Assembly: GCF_014698825.1 (NCBI RefSeq) | Contig: NZ_JACJTT010000032.1 | Coordinates: forward strand, 1 to 62,784 | Reading direction: 5' to 3' | From: Richelia sinica FACHB-800 | Lineage (GTDB): Bacteria; Cyanobacteriota; Cyanobacteriia; Cyanobacteriales; Nostocaceae | DNA: 62,784 nucleotides | Shown: positions 1 to 7,601 of the stretch, piece by piece | How the letters are laid out: the number at the start of each line of letters is the position of its first letter | Position numbering within the stretch: position 1 is the stretch's first letter | Position numbers and translations under genes: made by a program | The notes under the pieces: model-generated | What the model was told of the DNA's origin: nothing | What the model saw: the letters and a program-made list of their open reading frames with translations, nothing else | Database searches by the model: none

Positions 1-42
1 TGATACTTATTTTCATTAACTCTCTTAGGACTTAAATAAGCT

Positions 43-1440
43 TTAGTTCTTGTGTACTATTTTGGTGGCTTTTTTTGATGTGTGACAGTTAGGGTGCGGA
101 AGGTGGGTTACATCTTTATAACGCAGACATAAATCCATTCTGTCACTACCAATTGCATATTCCCTTTCTAAGATTCCACCACCATTAATAACACGATGTA
201 AAAAAGCCATTAATACGATATGCGGTGCAATTTCATGATAGCCAGTGCTACCTAATAATGGTTCTCCATGCTGTCGCCAAAACTTGAGAAATGCTGTTAA
301 TAAAGCATCTATATTTAATTCACCTTCCGCAGTTAACCAAGTCGGTGCAATCATTGGTAAAGAAGCCATAGGTGTTACTGTTAATACTCTGGGTAACACT
401 TCCCGATAAATGGGATTAGCAATAGTTAATCCTCCGTAGGGGTGCATTTTACATAATCCCAAATCAATCACAAATTGAATATCATCATTGGGTATATCCC
501 CCAATTCCAAACCTGCTAACATCGGCTCGATAATTGCTTTTATTCTTGGTTCTCGTAAGCGTTCAGCTAAACTATCCAAATGAGTATCTTGACGAGCAAT
601 TAATATTTCCTTTGCTTTTAAAATATGTTCTTTGGTAATCGCAATATTTCTATCTTTAAGCATTTTTTCTACAACTTCTTTAGCAAGAGCATTAACTAAC
701 CAAGGTTGTCCTTGGGTTAAATCAAACGCTGTTGCAGTAGCTTCAGGAGTAAAAATTTGTCCTGTTTCTTTTGTATGTTGTTGATATAGTTCTGCCACTT
801 CCACAGCATTAAAATTTCTCAGAGTAATGGAACTGACTTTAATATTAAAAGGACTGGATGTATTTAATCTGTCACTACCACCCGATGCCACCTTATAATC
901 TCGCACATCCCGTAAACCAATTAATCCTACCGATGAAGGAAAATTTTCTGGACGACTGCGATAGCCTTCACGTAACTGTCGTAAAACTGAAATTAATGTT
1001 TGGTCTTGTAGGGAATCAATTTCATCTATAAATAATACTATCGGACGATTTATAGCTTTTGACCAAGCTCTTAAATTTTCGCCAATTCTCTGCCCAGGGG
1101 CATTATAAACCCAAGTTGGGGGTTGTAGTTCTGGGGGTAAGTTATCCTCAATTGTATTGCGCCAAGTTCCCAAAATCGCTAATTCTGCTGCACTCGGGTC
1201 ATGATTAAATGCACTTCCCACCTCTACTGATACCATTACTGCTGCATAACGTCCTGTGGCCGTAAGTTGCTGTGCTAGGGCTAACATTGCTGTTGTTTTC
1301 CCCGTTTGTCGCGGTGCATGAAGGACAAAATAACTTTCTTGTTCAATCATTACCGATAAGTCGGGGAGACGACTTGTTGCTGAGAGGGTATAGTGTTTTT
1401 CAGGTTTACATGGCCCTGCAATATTGAACCAGCGAGACAT
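43..1440 (-). CDS. AAA-like ATPase in the hupL element
   Basis: This 465-residue protein is a P-loop ATPase of the AAA-like family common in filamentous cyanobacteria, often on mobile DNA. The Walker A motif APRQTGKTT lies near residue 43, and a Walker B-type stretch IVLFIDEID lies near residue 134. The C-terminal part (GGGILEREYAIGSDRMDLCLRY) looks like the start of the PD-(D/E)XK nuclease domain that closes many members. After that, the expected ELK strand is missing and the last 20 or so residues look unrelated, so the nuclease end is probably truncated. The gene lies inside the hupL interruption element, 235 bp from its border, on the same strand as hupL. It is not the recombinase. Its role in the element is unknown; a nuclease-ATPase in selfish or defence functions is an inference. 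Confidence 0.75.
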   Translation of the reverse strand: MSRWFNIAGPCKPEKHYTLSATSRLPDLSVMIEQESYFVLHAPRQTGKTTAMLALAQQLTATGRYAAVMVSVEVGSAFNHDPSAAELAILGTWRNTIEDNLPPELQPPTWVYNAPGQRIGENLRAWSKAINRPIVLFIDEIDSLQDQTLISVLRQLREGYRSRPENFPSSVGLIGLRDVRDYKVASGGSDRLNTSSPFNIKVSSITLRNFNAVEVAELYQQHTKETGQIFTPEATATAFDLTQGQPWLVNALAKEVVEKMLKDRNIAITKEHILKAKEILIARQDTHLDSLAERLREPRIKAIIEPMLAGLELGDIPNDDIQFVIDLGLCKMHPYGGLTIANPIYREVLPRVLTVTPMASLPMIAPTWLTAEGELNIDALLTAFLKFWRQHGEPLLGSTGYHEIAPHIVLMAFLHRVINGGGILEREYAIGSDRMDLCLRYKDVTHLPHPNCHTSKKATKIVHKN

Positions 1441-1675
1441 GGGATTTTGGCAGTTGGCGAACTCTTTGAGTTTAGACGATTTTCGGGTTGGGGTGAGGCA
1501 ATGTAGGGAAAAATTAGGTAACGCCTGAAAAAACCAAATGACTTTTAGTAGATAAAAATAAATGCACTTATGATATGGCTGAGGTGATTTTATTGCCTAA
1601 TTTAAGGAAAAGCCAGGGAATAATTAGACATATCCAGAAAAATCCTTACTATATAAGCAATTCCTCAATTGATTT
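1441..1675. other. Non-coding border of the hupL element
   Basis: These 235 bp lie between the ATPase start and the 16-bp recombination site. I see no convincing gene. The stretch is AT-rich near the site, and its first codons give hupL its chimeric end (Glu-Ile-Asn, stop). Confidence 0.5.
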
Positions 1676-2186
1676 CCATATAACTGCTGTGCGGCCATTG
1701 TCCACCCAATAAAGCGTAGATTTCCACAGGTTTGGCGGAAATTGTCACCCCTAACTCATAGGATTTCCCTGTGAAGGCAGCAAAGCGACGACAAGCCTCA
1801 TCATAGAAATGACTGCGACGATAATTCTTATTAGTTAAATCAATGGCAAACAATCCATAGAAATAGCGAGGAATACTTTGAATTGTTTCTACAATTTGAC
1901 CTAAGTTTCTCGCCAAAATTGCATTGCGTGGAACTTCTGTACCCCAAGCTGTATCCAATGCCCAAGATGCAGAACTCAAGTGAGAACCACCACAAATACC
2001 ACAAATTCGTGGCGTAACAATTAACCCGGCTTGAGGATCTTTACCACGCAGAATAATTTCAAAACCGCGAAACAATTCAGCATGAGTCCAGGCATTAGTT
2101 ACATATCCATTGTCAATTTCCACACGGACATCTAAATCGCCTTCAACTCTACCAACAGGTGCAATATCTAAAGTTTGAATTGGCAT
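1665..2186 (-). CDS. hupL: Uptake hydrogenase large subunit, 5' part, interrupted
   Basis: This is the N-terminal third of the large subunit of the membrane-bound uptake [NiFe] hydrogenase, which recycles hydrogen made by nitrogenase. The proximal nickel-binding motif RICGICGGSH is present near residue 62; the distal C-terminal CxxC motif is absent because the gene is split. About 170 residues are native and end at HSSYM, where the 16-bp recombination site lies. Three element-encoded residues and a stop follow. It starts at ATG 2186 and follows hupS on the same strand with a 129-bp gap, as in the usual hupSL operon. The 3' part should lie beyond the element, left of the window. It is best read as a gene repaired by excision in heterocysts, not as a decayed pseudogene. 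Confidence 0.92.
   Translation of the reverse strand: MPIQTLDIAPVGRVEGDLDVRVEIDNGYVTNAWTHAELFRGFEIILRGKDPQAGLIVTPRICGICGGSHLSSASWALDTAWGTEVPRNAILARNLGQIVETIQSIPRYFYGLFAIDLTNKNYRRSHFYDEACRRFAAFTGKSYELGVTISAKPVEIYALLGGQWPHSSYMEIN
1676..1691 (-). other. 16-bp excision-element recombination site in hupL
   Basis: On the minus strand this reads CACAGCAGTTATATGG. It matches, from memory, the 16-bp direct repeat bordering the hupL element of Anabaena sp. PCC 7120, which the XisC recombinase uses for excision in heterocysts. It falls inside the hupL reading frame (His-Ser-Ser-Tyr-Met), and homology to hupL stops exactly here. The partner repeat and the recombinase gene must lie left of the window. 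Confidence 0.88.
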
Positions 2187-2220
2187 AATAATAGGAGTTC
2201 AGAAATTCAGAAATATGGCT

Positions 2221-2271
2221 AACGCCACGCTGCGCGAACAGAAGTATGCCTACGGCACGCTGCGCGAACAG
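2221..2271. repeat. Two-copy tandem repeat between hupS and hupL
   Basis: Two near-identical 21-bp units (AACGCCACGCTGCGCGAACAG at 2221-2241, TACGGCACGCTGCGCGAACAG at 2251-2271, here named by position) sit 30 bp apart. They share the core CACGCTGCGCGAACA. They belong to the GC-rich dispersed repeats of Nostoc-type genomes; related pieces occur near 38150, 42430, 42590 and 50530. The repeat lies in the hupS-hupL spacer, where a hairpin is reported in related strains. Confidence 0.7.
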
Positions 2272-2315
2272 GAGGGAGAAGAGGAAGATAATTTTACTTC
2301 CCCAATTCCCAATCT

Positions 2316-3278
2316 CTAGACCAAGAAAAAGTCTTCGTCTGCCCACTTTGGTGCTGTGTCTTTAGCCACAACTGTGAGGACTGCGTAATCTTTATGGTTG
2401 ACTCCGGGAGGTAATTCTTTTGGTGCGCCCATAATGGTTTGGGTTTTAAATACTGTTCCCGGTTTGAGGTCATGGAAGGGAAATTCTGGTTCTGTACAGC
2501 CAATACAAGGCATCCCTGCACGAGTTTTGGAGGAAACCCGGTTCCACAAAATGCGGTTACAGGAAGAACGGGTCATAGGCCCACGACAGCCCAAGTCGTA
2601 GAACAGACAGCCTTTACGTTGACCAAACTCCGCAGTTGTGGCTTTGTAAGCAAAGTGAATATTGCGGGTACAACCTGTTTGGGTAAAGGTGCTAAAGAAG
2701 GTTTGGGGACGGTGCAAGTCGTCTAAGGCAATGTCACCAATACGTCCAGTGGCTATTGCCACTAATATTTGTGATATCCAGTCAGGATGGGCTGGACATC
2801 CAGGAATATTAATTACAGGTAAGCCAGCTTTGCTGACAAAATCTGCACCTAAGAAACCACCTTTGTCGCGTTTGAGAAATTGTAAACCTTGAGATTCACT
2901 AGGGTTAGGTGACATGGCAGGAATACCACCCCAAGTAGCACAGTCACCGATAGCCACTACGAAACTAGCAGCTTTAGCTAAATCGTTTAACCAATCTTTC
3001 ATTGGTCGGTCTGCAAAGCGGTTCCATTCCCCTGTACCGTTGGGGGCATTAACCACGCTACCTTCAAAGACCAAAATATCCAGGGGAGTTTTACCTAAAG
3101 CACATTCCCACAGTAGGGTTTGTAAGTTTGCACCTAATTCCAATCCTAAGGAAGGATGCCAGAGAATTTTAATGCCGAAGTCAGCAATTAGATCACAAGC
3201 TGTGGGTTCTTCGGCATTGAGAAATGACATGGTGTTACCTGAACAAGCACCACCTTGCAGCCAGAGTACATTAGTCAT
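2316..3278 (-). CDS. hupS: Uptake hydrogenase small subunit
   Basis: This 320-residue protein is the electron-transfer subunit of the cyanobacterial uptake hydrogenase and carries three iron-sulfur clusters. Visible cluster ligands include GGACSGN near the N-terminus, GDCATWGG, IPGCPAHP, and the C-terminal run GCLFYDLGCRGP followed by CNRILWN and CIGCTEPEFP. The length is typical. As in other cyanobacterial HupS proteins there is no Tat signal peptide: the protein begins MTNVLWLQGGACSG. It is the first gene of hupSL and is transcribed away from the ketoacyl synthase-like gene at 3657, leaving a shared 378-bp upstream region. Expression is expected in heterocysts, but I could not identify an NtcA-type site with confidence. 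Confidence 0.96.
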   Translation of the reverse strand: MTNVLWLQGGACSGNTMSFLNAEEPTACDLIADFGIKILWHPSLGLELGANLQTLLWECALGKTPLDILVFEGSVVNAPNGTGEWNRFADRPMKDWLNDLAKAASFVVAIGDCATWGGIPAMSPNPSESQGLQFLKRDKGGFLGADFVSKAGLPVINIPGCPAHPDWISQILVAIATGRIGDIALDDLHRPQTFFSTFTQTGCTRNIHFAYKATTAEFGQRKGCLFYDLGCRGPMTRSSCNRILWNRVSSKTRAGMPCIGCTEPEFPFHDLKPGTVFKTQTIMGAPKELPPGVNHKDYAVLTVVAKDTAPKWADEDFFLV

Positions 3279-3656
3279 TGGCTATGATTTTTCTGTTGTT
3301 GATGTGAAGAGAACAACGGGATGATTGCGCCCGTGTTGATAAGGAGATACGCAGAAAAACTAGCAACATGATCAATTTGTCAATTTCTAGTGCTGAGGAA
3401 TCTTGTAGAGTCTCACCTATTACTCAAGTAATTATATCTTATATTAAATTATTTTTAAATGTTGTTATTTTTTTCATAAAAATTTACTTTTATAAGCTTG
3501 TCTTCAGTTTAAGAAAAGCATAAATATGAGGAGCCGGAAGTCAAGAATAACAAGATTCGTTGACATAATTAAGGTAGTTTTGACGCTGTGTCAAATTTTT
3601 ATCGCAAATCAGAATACTCCAGCAGTATACTGCTGATAATTATTTGTATTGGGAAT
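3279..3656. promoter_or_regulatory. Divergent region upstream of hupS and the KAS III-like gene
   Basis: This 378-bp AT-rich spacer separates the divergent hupS and the gene at 3657, so both promoters should lie here. I searched by eye for a GTA-N8-TAC type NtcA site and found none I would defend. Confidence 0.4.
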
Positions 3657-4670
3657 ATGAATCGAGAAACGGTTGGTATTACAGCTATTGGTTACTATAT
3701 CCCTTCTGGTATTTTAAGTAGTGCAGAAATGTCAAAACTGGCAAATATCCCAGAGTTTGTTTTTACTGAAAAAATTGGTTTGGAGCAAAAACCAATTGCT
3801 GCCAGAGATGAACATCCCAGTGACATGGGAATCAAGGCGGCAATTGCTGCGATTGACAAAGCCGGTATTCAACCTAGAGAGGTTGATTTAATTGCCTATT
3901 GTGCAGCAGGAGATTATGATTACAGATTTTGGTCACCTGCGGCTAAAATTCAGCAACAAATTGGTGCTGATCAGGCTTTTGCTTTTGAAGTGAGAAATTT
4001 CTGTAATAGTGGTAATTTAGGTATACATATCTGTCGCAATATGTTGCTAGCAGACGATGATTTATCTTATGCCTTAGTCGTCTGTAGCGATAAATTATCG
4101 ATGCTAATAAATTATAACGATCCAAATAGTTTATCTCTATTTATCATGGCTGATGGTGCAGCCGCAGCGATATTGAAAAAAGGAGAGCATAGCAATCAAA
4201 TATTGGCTTATCACGCTATCACTAATGGTAATTTAGTTGATTGTTTAAAAGTGCCATTAGCAGGGACTAAGTTTCCTATTGGAGATGGAGCATTTAGCCA
4301 GGAGCTAAATTACTTAAATATTCATAATCCTCAAGAACTAGAAATGATTTTATCAAAAATATATTTAGAAAATTATCAGCAAGTCATCGAAAAATCATTA
4401 GAAAAAAGTGGATATTCTGTAAACGAATTAGATTTTCTCTTAACGAATCAAGTAAAACTCAGTTTGTCTCGGCAGATTTTACAAACTTTAAGTCTACAGG
4501 AATGTCAGACGTTTATTTCCTTGCGAAAATACGGACATTTAGGCGCTGTAGATACTTTATTTGGTTTAGCCAAACTCCAAGAAGCTCATAAAATTCAACC
4601 AGGAAATAAAGTGGTTTTAGCAAGTAGTGCTGCTGGCTTTTCCTGGGGAGCGTTAACTGTTAAATATTAA
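3657..4670 (+). CDS. Ketoacyl-ACP synthase III-like protein
   Basis: This 337-residue protein has the thiolase fold of the FabH family. The start MNRETVGITAIGYYIP at 3657 was chosen because family homology begins there; an upstream in-frame ATG at 3588 adds 23 poorly matching residues. The nucleophilic cysteine is visible in EVRNFCNSGNLGIH. The later catalytic positions differ from FabH: where FabH has HQAN this protein has TNQVK, and where FabH has YGNTS it has KYGHLGAVD. It ends with the typical SSAAGFSWGALTVKY. The substrate is unknown, and it may act on an acyl-CoA or polyketide starter instead of malonyl-ACP. It is divergent from hupS and upstream of the TPR/NifU-Rieske set, with a 335-bp gap, so operon membership is unclear. 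Confidence 0.75.
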   Translation: MNRETVGITAIGYYIPSGILSSAEMSKLANIPEFVFTEKIGLEQKPIAARDEHPSDMGIKAAIAAIDKAGIQPREVDLIAYCAAGDYDYRFWSPAAKIQQQIGADQAFAFEVRNFCNSGNLGIHICRNMLLADDDLSYALVVCSDKLSMLINYNDPNSLSLFIMADGAAAAILKKGEHSNQILAYHAITNGNLVDCLKVPLAGTKFPIGDGAFSQELNYLNIHNPQELEMILSKIYLENYQQVIEKSLEKSGYSVNELDFLLTNQVKLSLSRQILQTLSLQECQTFISLRKYGHLGAVDTLFGLAKLQEAHKIQPGNKVVLASSAAGFSWGALTVKY

Positions 4671-5005
4671 AGGTGGTACTTCTTGGTTAAATGGTGATAC
4701 CAAAATATAGAATTTTTATGAGGAATTAGTTACATTTTACCTCAATATTGGTAATTTTACTCTAGATTTTCTCCAGAGAATGTTTTATCGTAGAAATATT
4801 CATCTTTAGCTAAATTTAGCCTCCAGCTAAGTAATTTATTTCTGGGTGTAGTAATCACAAAAAGTGTCAAATTTAGCTGATTTGGTTTGATCATCTGTGA
4901 TGAAACCATGAACGATAGGGGAATCTGTAAAAACTGAAAAACTGCGTAAATCGGCTTAGTTAATAACCCCAATGGGTGTTGATGACTCCATTCCCCTAGC
5001 CAATT
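4671..5005. other. Intergenic region, nothing recognised
   Basis: This is 335 bp of AT-rich sequence between the KAS III-like gene and the TPR gene. A 71-codon open frame on the minus strand has no recognisable similarity or ribosome site, and I do not call it. A promoter for the TPR gene set probably lies near its right end. Confidence 0.4.
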
Positions 5006-5986
5006 ATGACTTCTAGTATTACAGATGCAGGTGTGAAGGCAGCCATAGCCGCCATTGCAGACGAGTCAGCAACAGCAGAGGAAAAAATCCAAATGCTGAT
5101 TGAGATGGCGCAAGGCTTTCAAAAAAAGCCCAAGACTTCCCAGGATTTACGAAATGCTTTAGGGTTGTTTTATCGCGCTTATGAAATGTGTGGTGAAGAT
5201 TATCCTTTATTGAAAGCGCGGGCTAAGGTGGGAATGGCAGGAAGTTTGCAGATGATTCCTGATGCAGACTCCCAATTACTGCTGCAAGCTAGGGCTGATT
5301 ATGAGGAAGCTTTGCCAATTCTCCAACAGTTCGCAATACCAGAGGAAGTAGCAGAAGCGCAAATGAATTTGGGGTTAGTGTTACAGTCTCTAGTTCCCTA
5401 CAATTTAGCGCGAATCACTGATAGTATCCACGCATATCATGAGGCATTGCGGGTGTTTACTTGGCAAGAGTACCCCCAAGAATATGCCATTTTATATAAC
5501 AATATAGCGATCGCCTATCTGTCCATGCCCATGACCGCGGAACGGGAATCATTGCGTCAAGGGTTAGCTGTACAGTCTTTTGAGGTGGCACTTGAGCATA
5601 TTACTCTGATTGACCATCCCAGAGAATATGCCATGTTGCAGAACAATTTAGGCAACGCTTTGCAATATTTGGCTAGTACCCATCCTGTGGAGAATAACTT
5701 GAGAGCGATCGCAGCCTACGATGAGGCTTTAAAAGTGCGTAACTCTAAAGACACTCCCCTAGAATACGCTAACACAATTTCCAATAAAGCCAACGCCCTC
5801 TTCAATCTACCAGACAACATCGAAAAACCTGAATTAGGGAATCCGCAAAACTTATTAAAAGCCAAAGCCTACTATCAAGCAGCTTGGCAAATCTTCACCG
5901 AACATGAACAAATAGAACAGGCAGAAATCGTAGGGAAAGCCCTACAAGATGTGGAAGCGGAAATCCAAGCATTTGCTTTGCATTGA
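5006..5986 (+). CDS. TPR protein of the hydrogenase-associated set
   Basis: This 326-residue soluble protein is built of tetratricopeptide-like helical repeats. Paired motifs such as AILYNNIAIAYL, AMLQNNLGNALQYLA and YANTISNKANALF recur about every 50-60 residues. TPR arrays act as protein-docking scaffolds. It is followed closely by two small proteins and a NifU-Rieske protein. As I recall, the same combination (TPR, small membrane proteins, NifU-like) precedes the hyp genes in Nostoc sp. PCC 7120, where a role in maturing the hydrogenase small subunit was proposed. Here it lies near hupSL and no hyp genes are in the window. The TPR fold is clear; the hydrogenase role is inference from context. 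Confidence 0.75.
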   Translation: MTSSITDAGVKAAIAAIADESATAEEKIQMLIEMAQGFQKKPKTSQDLRNALGLFYRAYEMCGEDYPLLKARAKVGMAGSLQMIPDADSQLLLQARADYEEALPILQQFAIPEEVAEAQMNLGLVLQSLVPYNLARITDSIHAYHEALRVFTWQEYPQEYAILYNNIAIAYLSMPMTAERESLRQGLAVQSFEVALEHITLIDHPREYAMLQNNLGNALQYLASTHPVENNLRAIAAYDEALKVRNSKDTPLEYANTISNKANALFNLPDNIEKPELGNPQNLLKAKAYYQAAWQIFTEHEQIEQAEIVGKALQDVEAEIQAFALH

Positions 5987-6014
5987 ACCCAATTTAGGAC
6001 ATAGGACAACAATT

Positions 6015-6278
6015 ATGTTTGATGTTTTCACCAGCCCAGAATTGACTAATCTTCTGCATAGTTTGAACACAGAAATTAACTTGTTCACAGAAATATTTTG
6101 GGTAGTGATTGCCACCGTATTATCTATGATTGGTGGGGCAATTGGTGGCATGATTCTTGCAGGTAAAGATATAGGCTATAAATTTGCTGCTACTATTGGT
6201 AGCTTATTTGCACCTGCTGGAGTCATTCCTGCACTCATTTTAGGACTATTAATGCTCAACGTCTTATCTAATTTATAG
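6015..6278 (+). CDS. Small membrane protein, hydrogenase-associated set
   Basis: This is an 87-residue protein with two hydrophobic segments (FWVVIATVLSMIGGAIGGMILAG and a C-terminal stretch through GVIPALILGLLMLNVL). The start at ATG 6015 (MFDVFTSPELTN) was chosen because an earlier in-frame ATG at 5949 would overlap the TPR gene by 38 bp and adds charged residues that do not fit. It lies 28 bp after the TPR gene and 8 bp before the next small gene, so co-transcription is likely. I do not recognise a biochemical function. By position it resembles one of the small membrane proteins found upstream of the hyp genes in Nostoc. Confidence 0.65.
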   Translation: MFDVFTSPELTNLLHSLNTEINLFTEIFWVVIATVLSMIGGAIGGMILAGKDIGYKFAATIGSLFAPAGVIPALILGLLMLNVLSNL

Positions 6279-6286
6279 GAGGATAT

Positions 6287-6511
6287 ATGTTAGAACTTGG
6301 CTGGTTTTCCTTGAAATTATTTCTCAAAGGTAAACTCTTTCGTGACCCCGTACACTTTGTTCGTCAAACCACGGTTGCTAGCGGTGTTGGTACAGTCACA
6401 TTAGTGTTACTATCTCAAGCAGAAATGCCTCTATGTATCCCCATCACTGTATCTAGTGTAGTTACAGGTGCAATGATGCCATTTCTCCTTCAAAACTTTA
6501 GAATGAAATAA
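6287..6511 (+). CDS. Small membrane protein, hydrogenase-associated set
   Basis: This is a 74-residue protein (MLELGWFSLKLFLKGKLF...) with one or two hydrophobic stretches around VASGVGTVTLVLLSQA and ITVSSVVTGAMMPFLL. A strong ribosome binding site, AGGAGG, sits just before ATG 6287. It lies 8 bp after the previous small gene and 115 bp before the NifU-Rieske start. The function is unknown; context suggests a membrane partner of the neighbouring TPR and iron-sulfur proteins. Confidence 0.65.
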   Translation: MLELGWFSLKLFLKGKLFRDPVHFVRQTTVASGVGTVTLVLLSQAEMPLCIPITVSSVVTGAMMPFLLQNFRMK

Positions 6512-6626
6512 TTGTAGGGGCGTTTTATCTAGCGTCTTTACAAAGAATATGGCTTTCAATATTTTGTGGGGTGGCTACTTGTCCACCCTCATCAATAAAC
6601 AAACAGAAATTAATATTTTTGATCAC

Positions 6627-7439
6627 ATGAATAACTTAGAAGAACTCGTTCAAGATATTAATCGGTTTGAAGCCATTATTGCTAATTGGGATGAAAGCCA
6701 GAGATGTGTGGCTGTAGGATTAAAAAGTGCAATTGAAGCTTTACACAAAGCTGCATTAACCAACTTAATTAAAAGCCTAAAACAAGAAAATTTGTCAGCT
6801 TTACGTCATGCCGTAGATGATGAAATTGTCTATGCAGTTTTGTTATATCACAACTTAGTTAAGCCACCATTATCAGAACGTATTCAAACAGCATTGGCGG
6901 AAATTCGCCCTAGCTTACAAAGTCATAGTGGAGATGTAGAACTAGTTGCCATTAAACCACCAGACACCGTAGAAATAAAATTAACTGGTACTTGCAGTAA
7001 TTGTGCTTCTTCCAGTTTAACTTTAACCCAAGGAGTAGAACAAGCAATTAAAAAGCACTGTCCAGAAATTACTAAAATAGTAGCTGTTAATAATACCCTT
7101 AGTTCTATATCTTCTGCCATTCCTACAGATACTTATTGGTTGCGTGTTGCCAATATTAATGAAATTTCTGAACATCAGGTATTAGCAGTAAGAATTGAAA
7201 ATAAAAACATTATATTACATCGGCAAGGTGAGAATATAAGCTGCTATCACAATTCTTGTTCTCACTTAGGTTTTCCCCTAGATAAAGGTAAAGTGGAAAA
7301 TCGGATCATCACCTGTGCATCTCATCAGTTCCAGTATGATTTAAGGACAGGTGAATGTTTAACTGTACCTGATATTTCTCTACAATCCTATGAGGTTAGG
7401 GTTAAAGGTGAAAAGGTTTATGTGAAGGTGCAAAAGTAG
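6627..7439 (+). CDS. NifU C-terminal domain fused to a Rieske domain
   Basis: This 270-residue protein joins two iron-sulfur modules. After a helical N-terminal region (residues 1-85), a NifU-type scaffold domain (about 86-155) shows IRPSLQSHSGDVELVAI and the CxxC motif at Cys123 and Cys126. A Rieske-type domain (about 165-268) shows the [2Fe-2S] ligands Cys211-x-His213 and Cys230-x2-His233. The start at ATG 6627 was preferred over the upstream ATG at 6549, since the extra 26 residues do not look conserved. It ends the TPR/small-protein set. NifU domains assemble and pass on clusters, and Rieske domains transfer electrons. A role in loading clusters onto HupS is an inference from the analogous gene set in Nostoc. 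Confidence 0.85.
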   Translation: MNNLEELVQDINRFEAIIANWDESQRCVAVGLKSAIEALHKAALTNLIKSLKQENLSALRHAVDDEIVYAVLLYHNLVKPPLSERIQTALAEIRPSLQSHSGDVELVAIKPPDTVEIKLTGTCSNCASSSLTLTQGVEQAIKKHCPEITKIVAVNNTLSSISSAIPTDTYWLRVANINEISEHQVLAVRIENKNIILHRQGENISCYHNSCSHLGFPLDKGKVENRIITCASHQFQYDLRTGECLTVPDISLQSYEVRVKGEKVYVKVQK

Positions 7440-7543
7440 AATGTGATCAATAAAAGGATAATTAATTTTATAAACATCTTATAACACTAATTGTGGAAAT
7501 AAGAGAGTCAAAAAATGAAAATAGATAATATTTTTTTCTAAAA

Positions 7544-7558
7544 AACCCAAAATGGGTT
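7544..7558. promoter_or_regulatory. Palindromic operator upstream of the methyltransferase
   Basis: The sequence AACCCAAAATGGGTT is a 6-bp inverted repeat with a 3-bp spacer. It ends next to TATACT, a likely -10 box, 43 bp before the methyltransferase start. The same palindrome, extended by one base on each side, lies upstream of the controller gene. Two matched copies within one restriction-modification system point to controller-protein binding sites; here it would overlap the promoter and probably repress it. Confidence 0.7.
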
Positions 7559-7601
7559 ATACTGTCATCAGTCAAAACTTAATTTCCAAGTAGGTGTATC
7601 A

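Noticed and set aside
1665-2186. hupL as an ordinary pseudogene
   Set aside because: The break coincides exactly with a known 16-bp recombination site, so a programmed interruption is more likely.
3279-3656. NtcA site for hupS
   Set aside because: No GTA-N8-TAC match with a suitable -10 box was found.
7561-7572. Palindrome ACTGTCATCAGT as a classic C-box
   Set aside because: It occurs only before the methyltransferase; the AACCC/GGGTT palindrome occurs at both promoters and is the better operator candidate.
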